A stretch of 46,367 nt of DNA from Bacteroidales bacterium (GTDB lineage Bacteria; Bacteroidota; Bacteroidia; Bacteroidales; Muribaculaceae). Below, one piece after another: positions 18,406 through 27,980 of this stretch (position 1 is its first letter; every line of letters starts with the position of its first letter). The notes beneath the pieces were generated by a model. The model did no database searches and had not been told where the DNA came from. It saw nothing but the letters and a program-made list of their open reading frames with translations. The DNA is taken from assembly GCA_022768005.1 (NCBI GenBank), contig JALEMF010000119.1:1-46367 (forward strand), read 5' to 3'. The translations under genes were made by a program, and so were the position numbers.

Positions 18406-20388
18406 CTACTTTTTACTCAAAATTTCAATGATACCATCATATCCAACATCTTTAAGTTCTTTAATATAGCGTTTTCGGAGTTTTGCATTAAAATTATTGC
18501 TGAAAATTATTTTTTCAGGAGACGTTTTATGGATTAGTTCCGAGAAATTATATCTATAGCCATTGCTGATGATAAGAATATCACATTTAATGTCCGCAAC
18601 AGGATAATTATTATCCATCAACAACACCGTATTGTTTCCAATATAAAGCAGAGGCTTTTTTAACGATATATACTTCGTTCTCAAAGTATCTGTAACTACA
18701 CAAATTGAATCCATCTTTCTGAGTCCCATATAATCAGAATACTTGTATTCTGCGTTTGTTTTAACAGCATCTGCGAGTCTCGGCTTTGCTGTTGTAACGA
18801 TGTATAAAATATTCCTATCCTTTATCAAAATATCCGTAGATGAATAGCTTGATACAATATAATATTCTCTTTCCGGATAAGTTTTTGTTCCAAATGTTAT
18901 CAATATCACAGTAGCCGCACTGATTGCCGTAAAAATGTAACAGTACACCATTCTTTTGTATTTAATGGCAGCCGCTAAAACCGGTACTAAACACATTAGT
19001 AAAAACACTACAATCGGCGACAAGTATATATCTGAGATATTAGCACTCGGCAAATGTGATATATATTTTATTATGGTCAAAACTAACTCGTAAGACTTGT
19101 TTATGACAATAGCAAACAGTCCGGAAGGAAATCCAAATATAATAAAGATAAGTCCTGCAACAATAATATATGACAGAATAGGAGTAAATATCGGAGCTGC
19201 CAGAATAAAGTACACAGGAAAGTTATGGAAATAATACATCATCAAAGGTGCTGTACCGAGCATGGCAGACACGGGCAATATTATGAACGATGCAATGGTA
19301 TGTAACGTAGTTCCTTGCTTGAATGGATTTAATCTTTCGTTGAGGAGCAATATACTCAGCACTGCGCAGAATGAGAGTTGAAAACCGATGTTGTACAGTG
19401 AATACGGATTAAAAATAATTATCAACAGTGCTGCACCGAATAATGAGTTTATGGCTACATTTTGTCTGTAAAGCAAATATGCAGACAATACAAACGTTGC
19501 CATAATCACGGCTCGAGTAACTGATGGTGCAAATAATGTCATTGTGGCATAAAGCCACAATAAGACTATCGTGATAACTATACGCAGATTGTGCTGTCTG
19601 AAAAATGTCACCGGAAACAATAGAATGTATAGAGCAAGTACAAGAATACCCACATGCATACCGCTAAGTGCAAGAATATGCGCAAGACCTGTTGAAGAAT
19701 AATATTGTCTTGTCTCCTGACTTAGCAATGAAGTATCACCGAATAATGTTGCCACTAAAAACGCTGATACATTTTCATCTAAATCCGAGAATAGAAGATT
19801 ATTTATGGCAGTCTCCTTGATATCATACAAGAATCCCTTAATTCCCCCTACTCTTCCGGTTACTAATATAGTTTTAGTATATGCTTTTACTGAAATTCCC
19901 TGACGCAAATAAGTTTGATCTACGTTTGTTTCATCAGGCACTTGTGTTTTTAACGTTATCGGAGAATAGTCTGCAGAAAATTTCACATTATCGCCTACTG
20001 AAAAATCCGTTTCAAAATCTTTCACGAAAATGACTGCATCAAAAGGTTTTATCTTTACATCGTTTTGCGATATAACGGTAGTAAAAAGCCTGTATCCGTA
20101 TTCTGTTTCAGAACTTTTGTTGACTACAGCACCGTACTCGGAATTTTCATCAAGATGATGATAGATATTCGTATTGGGGCGAGTCACGCCAGTGGAAACC
20201 CACCCTAACAATATAGCACCGACAAGAGGTAAAGCCTGCCGTAATTTTTTAGCGAAGCAAATACATACAGCAAGAAATAGAAATATGCCGAACCACACAC
20301 TGTCTGAAACGAAATCACACAGCAAGACCCCTATTATCACCGCTGTTAACGGTAATAATAAGGGTATGTATGACAATGGCGCTTTCAA
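18406..20388 (-). CDS. comEC: ComEC/Rec2-family DNA uptake channel protein
   Basis: Membrane protein of 660 residues from the family that carries single-stranded DNA across the inner membrane in natural transformation. Seen are an N-terminal pair of helices, a DUF4131/OB-like soluble domain (about 75-190), and the Competence domain, with STGLAHILALSGMHVGIL near 235 and a bundle of helices to about 500. The C-terminal 150 residues take the place of the metallo-beta-lactamase domain but lack its HxHxDH metal motif. The only sensible start is a TTG at 20388, one base after the yeiH stop, which implies coupled translation. It is the last gene of a seven-gene run. Confidence 0.88.
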   Translation of the reverse strand: MKAPLSYIPLLLPLTAVIIGVLLCDFVSDSVWFGIFLFLAVCICFAKKLRQALPLVGAILLGWVSTGVTRPNTNIYHHLDENSEYGAVVNKSSETEYGYRLFTTVISQNDVKIKPFDAVIFVKDFETDFSVGDNVKFSADYSPITLKTQVPDETNVDQTYLRQGISVKAYTKTILVTGRVGGIKGFLYDIKETAINNLLFSDLDENVSAFLVATLFGDTSLLSQETRQYYSSTGLAHILALSGMHVGILVLALYILLFPVTFFRQHNLRIVITIVLLWLYATMTLFAPSVTRAVIMATFVLSAYLLYRQNVAINSLFGAALLIIIFNPYSLYNIGFQLSFCAVLSILLLNERLNPFKQGTTLHTIASFIILPVSAMLGTAPLMMYYFHNFPVYFILAAPIFTPILSYIIVAGLIFIIFGFPSGLFAIVINKSYELVLTIIKYISHLPSANISDIYLSPIVVFLLMCLVPVLAAAIKYKRMVYCYIFTAISAATVILITFGTKTYPEREYYIVSSYSSTDILIKDRNILYIVTTAKPRLADAVKTNAEYKYSDYMGLRKMDSICVVTDTLRTKYISLKKPLLYIGNNTVLLMDNNYPVADIKCDILIISNGYRYNFSELIHKTSPEKIIFSNNFNAKLRKRYIKELKDVGYDGIIEILSKK

Positions 20389-20389
20389 A

Positions 20390-21361
20390 TTATTCTATCG
20401 TTGCTGTGACAACCGTAAAACTCAATACTCCTATTATTATCCAAAGGGAAACCGCAAGGACAAGCGGTCTTATGCCTACGGACTTTATCATCTTTGGTGA
20501 CAAGCTCGCGCCTATAAAGAATAGTGTCAACACAAGGATACGCTTTGCTACGAACACTATACCACCTGATACACTTTCCGGTAATCCGCAATAAGTGTTC
20601 ACAAGCATAGCTGCAATGAACAAAAAGATAAACCATGGCACGGATATCTTACTTGACTTATCACGAAATATAAACATGGTAACAAGTACAAGCGGTATTA
20701 TCCACAACGCACGTGTACACTTCACCAATGTCGCTATTTCACACGCCTCACTACCATATGCAGCACCGGCACCCACCACGGAAGAAGTATCGTGAATAGC
20801 TATTGCAGCCCAAGTGCCGAACTGTGTCTGACTCATACCGTAATAATGTCCTATAGGCGGAAAAATAAACAATGCTATCGCATTAAGAATAAATATAACA
20901 CCAAGTGACACTGCCATCTCATTTTCACTTGCTTTAATAACCGGACCTACGGCTGCAATAGCACTTCCTCCACAAATAGCCGTTCCTGATGAAATAAGAT
21001 ATGACGTTTTTCTCTCAATGTGAAGCCAATACCCTATCAAGACTCCAAATACCATAACCGAGAATACTGATACAATAGTAAAACACATTCCTTGACTTCC
21101 TGACTGCAAAGATTTTACAATGCTCATACCGAAACCAAGTCCTACAACTGAGGCTTGAAGAAGATATTTTGATGCTTTCTTATTGAACTTTGGGTACGGC
21201 ATCGTAAAAAAGAGTGCAAAAATCAATCCGGCAAAAAGTGAAATTGCCGGACTTACAGATAGCACTCCAAGTCCGACACTATCCCACGGGAATAGGATAA
21301 ACAACGCAGCAATGATATACACTAAACGGCTTATACCGGTAGATATTACTTTTTCTGACAT
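20390..21361 (-). CDS. YeiH-family putative sulfate/anion exporter
   Basis: Integral membrane protein of 323 residues with about ten hydrophobic helices (PF03601-type). The conserved stretches SGTAICGGSAIAAVGPVI and IHDTSSVVGAGAAYG are typical of the YeiH family, sometimes described as putative sulfate exporters on weak evidence. The true substrate is unknown. Its ATG at 21361 lies 19 bases after aroE, and the comEC start follows its stop by one base, placing it firmly in the operon. No lysR-type regulator, often found beside yeiH in Proteobacteria, is present. Confidence 0.85.
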   Translation of the reverse strand: MSEKVISTGISRLVYIIAALFILFPWDSVGLGVLSVSPAISLFAGLIFALFFTMPYPKFNKKASKYLLQASVVGLGFGMSIVKSLQSGSQGMCFTIVSVFSVMVFGVLIGYWLHIERKTSYLISSGTAICGGSAIAAVGPVIKASENEMAVSLGVIFILNAIALFIFPPIGHYYGMSQTQFGTWAAIAIHDTSSVVGAGAAYGSEACEIATLVKCTRALWIIPLVLVTMFIFRDKSSKISVPWFIFLFIAAMLVNTYCGLPESVSGGIVFVAKRILVLTLFFIGASLSPKMIKSVGIRPLVLAVSLWIIIGVLSFTVVTATIE

Positions 21362-21380
21362 TACAAATTATATATTTAGA

Positions 21381-22136
21381 TTATTCATTCCATATTTTCC
21401 AAGCAGCAAGTGCTTGAAGATGTAGCATTTCAAGTCCGTTCTTCACTGTAGCACCATACTCCGCTGCCTTTTTCATAAACAATGTCACATCCGGATTATA
21501 AACGAGGTCAAAACACAAATGCTTATCTGTGATGAGATTATAAGGAATATCAGGGCAATTATCTACATTAGGATACATACCTGCCGGAGTGGCATTTACA
21601 ATTACAGTATGGACATTCATCACATCTTCCGTCAAATCCTGATATGTCAAAACCCCTTCCTTAGGTTTCCTTGACACCAAAACCGGTTCTATACCTAATT
21701 TTTGTAATCCGCAAACAACGGCCTTTGATGCACCACCTGTACCGAGTACAAGAGCCTTTTTGTGATGCGACTTAATAAGCGGAGAAATTGAATCGGAAAA
21801 ACCGATAATATCCGAGTTATAACCCTTAAGGAACAAATCTCCGTCGGCTTTTTTCATAATTTTCACCACATTCACTGCTCCGATTTCATCAGCTACGGAA
21901 TCCATCTCGTCCATATATGGAATTACCAATTGCTTATACGGAATTGTAACATTTAAGCCGGATAATTCCGGAAATTCTGAAAAAATTTCCATAAACGAAC
22001 CTATGTCGTCTATTTCAAAATTTTCATAAGACGCATCAATACCCTCTTTCTCAAATTTGTTATTGAAAAATGATTGAGAAAAAGAATGTTCCAACGGAAA
22101 TCCTACAAGACCGTATATTTTTGATTTTCTTTGCAT
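21381..22136 (-). CDS. aroE: Shikimate dehydrogenase
   Basis: Reduces 3-dehydroshikimate to shikimate with NADPH in aromatic amino-acid synthesis. The 251 residues show the substrate-binding start GFPLEHSFSQ, the catalytic-lysine motif LNVTIPYKQ near residue 65, the nucleotide-binding loop GTGGASKAV near 132 and the C-terminal NGLEMLHLQA. All are as expected for AroE. The length is slightly short of the Escherichia coli enzyme (272) but usual for Bacteroidota. Gaps to its neighbours are 23 and 19 bases. Confidence 0.96.
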   Translation of the reverse strand: MQRKSKIYGLVGFPLEHSFSQSFFNNKFEKEGIDASYENFEIDDIGSFMEIFSEFPELSGLNVTIPYKQLVIPYMDEMDSVADEIGAVNVVKIMKKADGDLFLKGYNSDIIGFSDSISPLIKSHHKKALVLGTGGASKAVVCGLQKLGIEPVLVSRKPKEGVLTYQDLTEDVMNVHTVIVNATPAGMYPNVDNCPDIPYNLITDKHLCFDLVYNPDVTLFMKKAAEYGATVKNGLEMLHLQALAAWKIWNE

Positions 22137-22159
22137 GCTACAAAAAATTTAAGACGTTT

Positions 22160-23635
22160 TCAAAATTGAAAATAAATAAACGGAGGTACGTCCTCACCGG
22201 CAAATTCTATTACGAGTTGCACAACTACCACAAATACCAGGAGTTTGACAATCCACAATGAAGAAACAAAAAGGTTTGACAACTTTTCATAAAATGCCTT
22301 TGGCAATGAATGTGTGATGACAATCACAAGCATCATAATCACCCAAATATATCTCACTTGCACAAAAGGTCCCAAATAATCTATTGAAAAATTAGTAAAT
22401 ACGTTTTTCACTATTGCCCATGAATCAGACCATGTGTCTGCACGGAAAAAAATCCAAAGAAAGGATACCGTACTCATCGTTATAACCCATGAAAGGACTG
22501 TAAACCACTTCTGACCGTCAAAACGAGATGTAAATGGTCGGCAAGCCTTATTCACTGCAAGTCCTGCACCGTGCATACCACCCCAAAATATAAATTTCCA
22601 CGCTGCTCCGTGCCATAGTCCGCCGAGGAGCATAGTGATGAAATTATTAAGATACGTTCTATAAGTACCCTTTCTGTTTCCGCCAAGAGGAATATATAGA
22701 TAGTCACGAAGCCACGTTGAGAGTGAGATATGCCAGCGACGCCAAAACTCAGTAAGCGATGTGGACTTGTAAGGAAAATCAAAGTTAGGCAACAACTTAA
22801 ATCCCATAATCAACGCAATACCTATAGCCATATCGGAATAACCGGAAAAGTCACAGTAAATCTGAGCAGTGTAGCCGAATACGCCCATAAGAGTTTCAAA
22901 GCCGTTATACCCGGTGGGACTATTGAAAATCAAGTCGTTGTATTGACATATATAGTCAGCGATAATGGATTTCTTAATCACACCTAAGATTATAAGCCAC
23001 AATCCCGCATAAATTTCAGACTTAGAAGGTGCCTTATTCTCCTTTAGTTGAGGCAAAAATATATCAGCACGGACTATCGGTCCTGCCACAAGTGCCGGGA
23101 AGAAACTAAGGAAAAAGAGGTAATCAATCCACGATGTTGCAGCTTTAACCTTACCTCTGTAAACATCTACCACATAGCTTATTGAGCGGAATGTATAGTA
23201 CGATACGCCTATCGGCAATACAATATCCAAGGGTTGAAAATTCTCACCGATAATCAATGTCCAATTCAACAAAAAGAAATTAGCATACTTAAAATAGGCA
23301 AGTATAGACAATGACACCACTATAGATATAGCAACAAAGCATTTTCTTGCGGATTGTTTACGATTTTTCTCTATCAATAGTGCCAAGTACCAGTCAATGA
23401 GAGAAGTTGCGACCAACAAAAATAAGAAAAATCCACTTGATTTATAATAAAAATACAAACTGAAAATGATGACAAAAATCATCATTTTAGTTCTGTTGCT
23501 CTTCAGAAACGCATATATTGGTATGAACATCAAAAATATTGCCCAAAACAATCCGCTCGAAAAGAGCATAGGACTCTTAGGGTCATACGACAATAAATCA
23601 ATAACGTTCTCAAAAGTTGCGCTCCAATCTATCAT
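22160..23635 (-). CDS. MBOAT-family O-acyltransferase (AlgI/DltB-like)
   Basis: Polytopic membrane enzyme of 491 residues. The MBOAT signatures are present: LTEFWRRWHISLSTWLRDY, and the active-site histidine in LLGGLWHGAAWKFIFWGG. Relatives AlgI, PatA and DltB pass acetyl or other acyl groups across the membrane to alginate, peptidoglycan or teichoic acid. The SGNH hydrolase gene lies 6 bases upstream, and this pair commonly acts together: the MBOAT moves the acyl group and the SGNH partner attaches it to the polymer. The acceptor here is unknown, likely a surface glycan. Confidence 0.92.
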   Translation of the reverse strand: MIDWSATFENVIDLLSYDPKSPMLFSSGLFWAIFLMFIPIYAFLKSNRTKMMIFVIIFSLYFYYKSSGFFLFLLVATSLIDWYLALLIEKNRKQSARKCFVAISIVVSLSILAYFKYANFFLLNWTLIIGENFQPLDIVLPIGVSYYTFRSISYVVDVYRGKVKAATSWIDYLFFLSFFPALVAGPIVRADIFLPQLKENKAPSKSEIYAGLWLIILGVIKKSIIADYICQYNDLIFNSPTGYNGFETLMGVFGYTAQIYCDFSGYSDMAIGIALIMGFKLLPNFDFPYKSTSLTEFWRRWHISLSTWLRDYLYIPLGGNRKGTYRTYLNNFITMLLGGLWHGAAWKFIFWGGMHGAGLAVNKACRPFTSRFDGQKWFTVLSWVITMSTVSFLWIFFRADTWSDSWAIVKNVFTNFSIDYLGPFVQVRYIWVIMMLVIVITHSLPKAFYEKLSNLFVSSLWIVKLLVFVVVVQLVIEFAGEDVPPFIYFQF

Positions 23636-23641
23636 AGCATA

Positions 23642-24430
23642 TTACTTTTCAGGATAATGAACAAAAACTCTGTTAGGTCTCGCCGTTTTGACATCAGGTA
23701 AAGTAAGACGTATCGGGTGAATAGAATTATTCGGCATCCAACGAGCTACGCTATCCATCCACATACATGCGCTCTCTGCTGTAGGGTGAGCACCATCTTT
23801 ACGACGGTCGAACTTCATACCATTGCTAACAAAGAACGTACCTTGAGGTAAATTTTCTTTAAGCATATCATTAATGCCGGTATCTTCTTTCCAATTAGGA
23901 GGACCAATCCAAACGAAAGGAATCGTATCTATTTCATTTAAAATAGATTTTACGTAGCCTGTACGTTTTTCTTTAATATCTTTTACAAAGAGTTCATTTG
24001 CTCCCAGGCAAATAAAGATGTATGACGGGTGTAATTTACAAATATATTCCGTAAGCCTGTGAGATTTGCCCCACTGCTCGGTATTAGAACTATACCAAAT
24101 TACGGAATATAGTGAATGTCCGGACCTTTTAGCGTATGCAGCAAGACGAGGTGACAGACCGTCAAGCATTGAATCTCCAATAAAAAGAATTGTTTGACTT
24201 GATGTATCAACAGGCTGAGGGAATACTGATTTTATATTTACATTTTCCATAATGCTGTCAGTATCAGCATTAAGAACAGAAAGTGAATCCACTTGCACTA
24301 TAACACTTTGCGATAATTTTGATGACTTTAATTCAAAACCGAATAAAGACTTACTCCCTACGAATGAATAGAGAAAAAAAACTATAAAGGCAATAGCAAG
24401 AATTGACCACAGTCCGAAATATTTTTTCAT
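23642..24430 (-). CDS. SGNH/GDSL hydrolase, partner of the MBOAT enzyme
   Basis: Protein of 262 residues with one N-terminal membrane helix (about 6-24) and a periplasmic SGNH domain. The catalytic blocks are seen: LFIGDSMLDGL (Ser nucleophile, block I), FICLGANELF (block III, with the Asn) and KDGAHPTAES (block V, with Asp and His). Proteins of the DUF459/AlgX-like type work next to MBOAT transferases in acetylation of surface polymers. The gene order SGNH then MBOAT with a 6-base gap fits that. I cannot tell whether it acts as transferase or esterase. Confidence 0.85.
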   Translation of the reverse strand: MKKYFGLWSILAIAFIVFFLYSFVGSKSLFGFELKSSKLSQSVIVQVDSLSVLNADTDSIMENVNIKSVFPQPVDTSSQTILFIGDSMLDGLSPRLAAYAKRSGHSLYSVIWYSSNTEQWGKSHRLTEYICKLHPSYIFICLGANELFVKDIKEKRTGYVKSILNEIDTIPFVWIGPPNWKEDTGINDMLKENLPQGTFFVSNGMKFDRRKDGAHPTAESACMWMDSVARWMPNNSIHPIRLTLPDVKTARPNRVFVHYPEK

Positions 24431-24452
24431 GGAATTATGGTATTGATATATT

Positions 24453-25028
24453 TTAACTTAAAGATTCAAAAAAGTCACGACGCAAATCAGCATTATCGGC
24501 AAAAAGTCCTGCACAGTGGAACGTGGTGGTGGAAGAATCCTGTTTCTCAACACCTCGCATTTTCATACACAAATGCTGAGCATTACACTTGACAATAACC
24601 CCCTTGGCACCAAGAATAGCCAATACTTCGTTACACACTTCAACAGTCAATCGCTCTTGGACTTGAAATCTGCGTGCAAGAGAATTCACAAGTCGCGCCA
24701 ACTTACTTAGTCCTACTATTTTACCATCAGGTATATAACCGATTGAAATAGTCCCGAAAAACGGAAGCAAATGATGTTCACAAAGAGAATAAAACTCAAT
24801 ATCTTTCACAATCACAATATTTGATCCGTTTTCCTCAAAAATAGCCTGGTTCAGCATCTCACTCGGATTTTCACGATACCCCTTAGTGGCATAATACAGT
24901 GCCTTGGCAGCACGCATAGGAGTCTTTACCAGTCCTTCTCGCTCAGGATTTTCGCCCACAAGTTTTATAATCTGTTCAAAATGTGATGCTATTTCCTCTA
25001 TAACTTTATTATCTTCCTGTTGTTGCAT
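24453..25028 (-). CDS. folE: GTP cyclohydrolase I (folate/pterin synthesis)
   Basis: Converts GTP to 7,8-dihydroneopterin triphosphate, the first step of folate synthesis. The 191 residues contain the zinc ligands of CEHHLLPFFG and AQHLCMKMRG, together with GLSKLARLV and the substrate-binding QERLTVEV. All three zinc residues (Cys, His, Cys) are in place. It starts at the ATG at 25028, 9 bases after the SPOR gene, and the pair SPOR-folE beside tpiA is, from memory, a gene order seen in other Bacteroidales. Confidence 0.97.
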   Translation of the reverse strand: MQQQEDNKVIEEIASHFEQIIKLVGENPEREGLVKTPMRAAKALYYATKGYRENPSEMLNQAIFEENGSNIVIVKDIEFYSLCEHHLLPFFGTISIGYIPDGKIVGLSKLARLVNSLARRFQVQERLTVEVCNEVLAILGAKGVIVKCNAQHLCMKMRGVEKQDSSTTTFHCAGLFADNADLRRDFFESLS

Positions 25029-25037
25029 TGCAAAAAA

Positions 25038-25505
25038 CTATTTGGAATTATTAATTCTGTCTTTTACAACACGTATTTCACGGCTGTATTGAGGAAAAGT
25101 GTGTTTAATTTCGTTTGCAGCACTCTCAGCGGCACTATGAGTTCTGAAATCGCCGACTTTAAGTCTCCAATACGGAGATTCAAAAGTGACGTAAGTCCTT
25201 AGATGAGGTATTTGCTCCGCTATAAGTCTTGCACGTTCTTTAGCTTCTCCTCTTGCAGTACGAGCATTATTATCCGAGAAAACCAAGACTCTATATCCGA
25301 CAGTATGTTGTGGTGATGCTACATTTTCAGTTTCACTTTTTTCTTCAGCCACAACATCGTTAGTATCGTACTTCACTTCCAATGACAATTTTTCCGGTTG
25401 AATCACTGATACAATACTGTCACGCTCTATCTCGCTGACAATATCCTTAGCCTTGACAGTAAAGAAAAGGAGCAATAATGCTATTGTACAAAATATCTTG
25501 TGCAT
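25038..25505 (-). CDS. Secreted SPOR-domain protein
   Basis: Small protein of 155 residues with a signal peptide ending VKAK (about residue 20), a charged linker and a C-terminal SPOR domain (about 68-150; GYRVLVFSDNNAR, YWRLKVGDF). SPOR domains bind denuded glycan strands of peptidoglycan at the division septum, so a cell-wall or division role is likely. It leads the minus-strand run that includes folE and comEC. Confidence 0.87.
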   Translation of the reverse strand: MHKIFCTIALLLLFFTVKAKDIVSEIERDSIVSVIQPEKLSLEVKYDTNDVVAEEKSETENVASPQHTVGYRVLVFSDNNARTARGEAKERARLIAEQIPHLRTYVTFESPYWRLKVGDFRTHSAAESAANEIKHTFPQYSREIRVVKDRINNSK

Positions 25506-25563
25506 ATCAAGTATTGAAAAATAAATACACTAAGTAATAAACGTAAAAAACTTAAAATTAAGC

Positions 25564-25608
25564 AAAATTGCAACCTATTGGAGACTAATCACAAAAGGTT
25601 GCAATTTT
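25564..25608 (-). terminator. Terminator of tpiA
   Basis: A 13-base stem, AAAATTGCAACCT (25564-25576) with AGGTTGCAATTTT (25596-25608), separates tpiA from the SPOR gene. Its 3' arm on the minus strand is T-rich. It implies the SPOR-folE run has its own promoter, although I found no clear TAnnTTTG there. Confidence 0.75.
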
Positions 25609-25635
25609 AATTGTGCTAGTTATAAAAAGTAATTA

Positions 25636-26391
25636 TTAAAATGCTTTAACAATACCCATAAATGATTCTACATCAAGTGATGCACCACCGATAAGACCAC
25701 CGTCAACATCTTTCTTAGCGAAAAGTTCAGCAGCGTTAGTAGGCTTGCAACTTCCACCGTAAAGGATAGAGCAGTTATCAGCAACGCTTTGACCATATTT
25801 AGCAGCGATTAAGCCACGGATATGAGCGTGCATTTCCTGTGCTTGGTCAGCAGTAGCGGTTTTACCTGTACCGATAGCCCAAACCGGTTCGTATGCGAGA
25901 ATGATTTTACCAAAGTCCTCAGCAGAAAGGTTGAATAAAGCGCTTTCAACTTGATCTTTAACTACGTCAAGGTAAGTACCGTTTTCACGTTGTTCAAGAA
26001 CTTCACCTATACAAAAGATAGGAGTAAGACCATTAGCAAGTGCCAAAGCAACTTTTTCTTTAAGAGTCTCAGAAGTTTCACCATAATATTGGCGACGTTC
26101 AGAGTGACCTAGGATAACGTATTTTGCACCTGTTGAAGCAACCATAGATGCAGAAACTTCACCTGTGTAAGCGCCTGATTTTTTGTCAGCACAGTTTTCA
26201 GCACCAAGACCAAGAAGATTTTGATCAATAACAGCGTTGATAGATGCAAGATGAGTGAAAGGAACTGCGATGATTACATCACAGTTTGCTTTAAAACCTT
26301 TGAGAGCATTGTTAACGCCTTCTGCAAGAGCAACACCTTCTTGAAGATTGGTGTTCATTTTCCAGTTACCTGCTACAATTTTTTTTGCCAT
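25636..26391 (-). CDS. tpiA: Triose-phosphate isomerase
   Basis: Glycolytic enzyme that interconverts dihydroxyacetone phosphate and glyceraldehyde 3-phosphate. At 251 residues it is of standard length. Lys11 is in GNWKMN, the catalytic His in ILGHSERR near residue 96, and the catalytic Glu in [11 protein letters not shown] near residue 168. The phosphate loop is seen in ILYGGSC and GLIGGASL. A monocistronic unit is likely: a promoter -7 element TAACTTTG lies at 26448-26441 on the minus strand, and a terminator follows. Confidence 0.98.
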   Translation of the reverse strand: MAKKIVAGNWKMNTNLQEGVALAEGVNNALKGFKANCDVIIAVPFTHLASINAVIDQNLLGLGAENCADKKSGAYTGEVSASMVASTGAKYVILGHSERRQYYGETSETLKEKVALALANGLTPIFCIGEVLEQRENGTYLDVVKDQVESALFNLSAEDFGKIILAYEPVWAIGTGKTATADQAQEMHAHIRGLIAAKYGQSVADNCSILYGGSCKPTNAAELFAKKDVDGGLIGGASLDVESFMGIVKAF

Positions 26392-26440
26392 TGTTTTAAA
26401 TATTTTATAAAAGTGTGATTATATTCGTTCTTTTGCAGTG

Positions 26441-26448
26441 CAAAGTTA
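26441..26448 (-). promoter_or_regulatory. -7 element of tpiA promoter
   Basis: TAACTTTG on the minus strand, about 50 bases before the tpiA start. No good -33 TTG is visible at the usual distance. Confidence 0.5.
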
Positions 26449-26629
26449 CAAAAACATTTCCACATACATTATATACTTTAAGATTTTTATTTAACCTTGA
26501 AAATCATCATTCACACTGCCGCATAATAATACTTATGTAAACTATTTGCCAATTCTAAAAAAAATGTTACGAAATTACAATTGGTTAAAAATAATTGCAA
26601 TTTTATTTCTCTACTCCAAAATTGTTGCG

Positions 26630-26637
26630 TAATTTTG
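26630..26637 (+). promoter_or_regulatory. -7 element of hpt promoter
   Basis: TAATTTTG lies 19 bases before the ATG at 26656. It decides the start: the frame opens further upstream at 26581, but that ATG lies ahead of the promoter. Confidence 0.6.
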
Positions 26638-26655
26638 CACAATTATTTTTCCGTG

Positions 26656-27195
26656 ATGAAAGAAGTTCAATACAACGGGCTCACATTTGAGCCATACATC
26701 GAGAAAGAAAGAATTGCAGCCAGAATTAAAGAGTTGGCTGAAGTGATTAAACAGGATTGCAAAGGAACAATTCCGCTATTTATATGCGTCTTAAATGGAG
26801 CGTTCCCTTTTGCATCGGACCTTGTCCGTGCAGTTGATATAGATGCTGAAATCACATTTATACGTTTAAAAAGTTATGAGGGTATGGGTTCCACCGGTGT
26901 AGTTAAGCAAGTTTTAGGACTCGCCGAGGATATCAAAGACCGTACGGTTATCATCGTAGAAGACATAGTTGATACAGGCACTACCATCAAGAATTTGGTT
27001 AACGACTTAAAGAAAAAGAATCCCGCACAACTTAAAGTTGCCACACTTCTTTTCAAGCCTGAATCACTTAAAGAAGACGTCAAGCCGGACTATGTAGGCT
27101 TTTCTATTCCAACAAAGTTTATCATCGGTTACGGTCTTGACCTTGACGGTCTTGCACGAAACCTTGAGGATATCTATGTTCTTAAGCAAGATTAA
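26656..27195 (+). CDS. hpt: Hypoxanthine phosphoribosyltransferase
   Basis: Purine-salvage enzyme that makes IMP (and GMP) from the free base and PRPP. It has 179 residues from the chosen start, which matches the family. The PRPP-binding loop [13 protein letters not shown] lies near residues 98-110, and VLNGAFPF and [11 protein letters not shown] are present. The open frame has an ATG at 26581, but that gives 25 extra residues without homology and lies upstream of the TAATTTTG promoter, so I use 26656. It precedes adk in a pairing usual for Bacteroidales. Confidence 0.95.
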   Translation: MKEVQYNGLTFEPYIEKERIAARIKELAEVIKQDCKGTIPLFICVLNGAFPFASDLVRAVDIDAEITFIRLKSYEGMGSTGVVKQVLGLAEDIKDRTVIIVEDIVDTGTTIKNLVNDLKKKNPAQLKVATLLFKPESLKEDVKPDYVGFSIPTKFIIGYGLDLDGLARNLEDIYVLKQD

Positions 27196-27311
27196 AAGAT
27201 TACGCTACTCTCCGTCTGCTTGCAATCTTATGATGGGATTGCTGCAGTTTGTGTGTAAAATATAATATGTAATAATAGGTAAATAAAGGTAAAAATATAA
27301 AGATTAGGCTA

Positions 27312-27896
27312 ATGTTTAACGTTGTAATTTTTGGTGCGCCGGGCAGTGGCAAAGGTACTCAAAGTGAACGTATCATAGACCACTATGGCTTGTTTCATAT
27401 CTCCACAGGAGACGTTCTTCGTGACCATATAGCACGAAATACTGAACTTGGAGTTATAGCTAACAAATATATATCACAAGGTCAATTAATTCCTGATGAA
27501 TTAATGATTAGAGTTCTTGAGCATCACCTTGACAACCATACAAAGGAATCCGAAAAGGGCGTAATATTTGACGGTTTTCCACGCACTATCGCTCAAGCAA
27601 AAGCACTTACCGAACTTCTTGAAAAAAGAGGCACACAAGTAGATGCTGTAGTAGGACTTGAAGTGAATGAAGACGAACTTGTGACAAGAATTCTTAAAAG
27701 AGGTCAAGAGACAGGTCGCTCCGATGACAATCTTGAGACAGTAAAAAAACGTCTTGCCGTATATCACAATCAGACGTGTCCTTTACGCCAATTCTATATT
27801 GATGAGAAAAAATATCACGCTATTGACGGAAACGGGACAGTTGACAGCATTTTTGAAAAAATCAAAAATAACCTTGACAAAATCAAGCACGACTAA
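27312..27896 (+). CDS. adk: Adenylate kinase
   Basis: Interconverts ATP, ADP and AMP. At 194 residues this is the short form without zinc-binding cysteines in its lid, as in other Bacteroidota. The Walker A loop GAPGSGKGT is at residues 8-16, the AMP-binding segment includes STGDVLRDHI, and GFPRT lies near residue 86. The LID has RILKRGQETGRSDDN. It follows hpt after 116 bases and is closed by a terminator. The Obg gene, often next in Bacteroides, is absent here. Confidence 0.97.
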   Translation: MFNVVIFGAPGSGKGTQSERIIDHYGLFHISTGDVLRDHIARNTELGVIANKYISQGQLIPDELMIRVLEHHLDNHTKESEKGVIFDGFPRTIAQAKALTELLEKRGTQVDAVVGLEVNEDELVTRILKRGQETGRSDDNLETVKKRLAVYHNQTCPLRQFYIDEKKYHAIDGNGTVDSIFEKIKNNLDKIKHD

Positions 27897-27916
27897 TTTA
27901 TTACCAATAGTATATA

Positions 27917-27952
27917 AATAAAGGCAAACCGTGTGGCTTGCCTTTATTTTTC
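27917..27952 (+). terminator. Terminator of adk
   Basis: The stem ATAAAGGCAA (27918-27927) pairs with TTGCCTTTAT (27938-27947), followed by TTTTTC. It lies between the convergent adk and HU genes and may serve both. Confidence 0.85.
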
Positions 27953-27980
27953 TTCTTAAAAAGAATGAAAGGAACGAAAC

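Noticed and set aside
26581..26655. N-terminal extension of hpt from the ATG at 26581
   Set aside because: It lies upstream of the TAATTTTG promoter element and adds 25 residues unlike the family.
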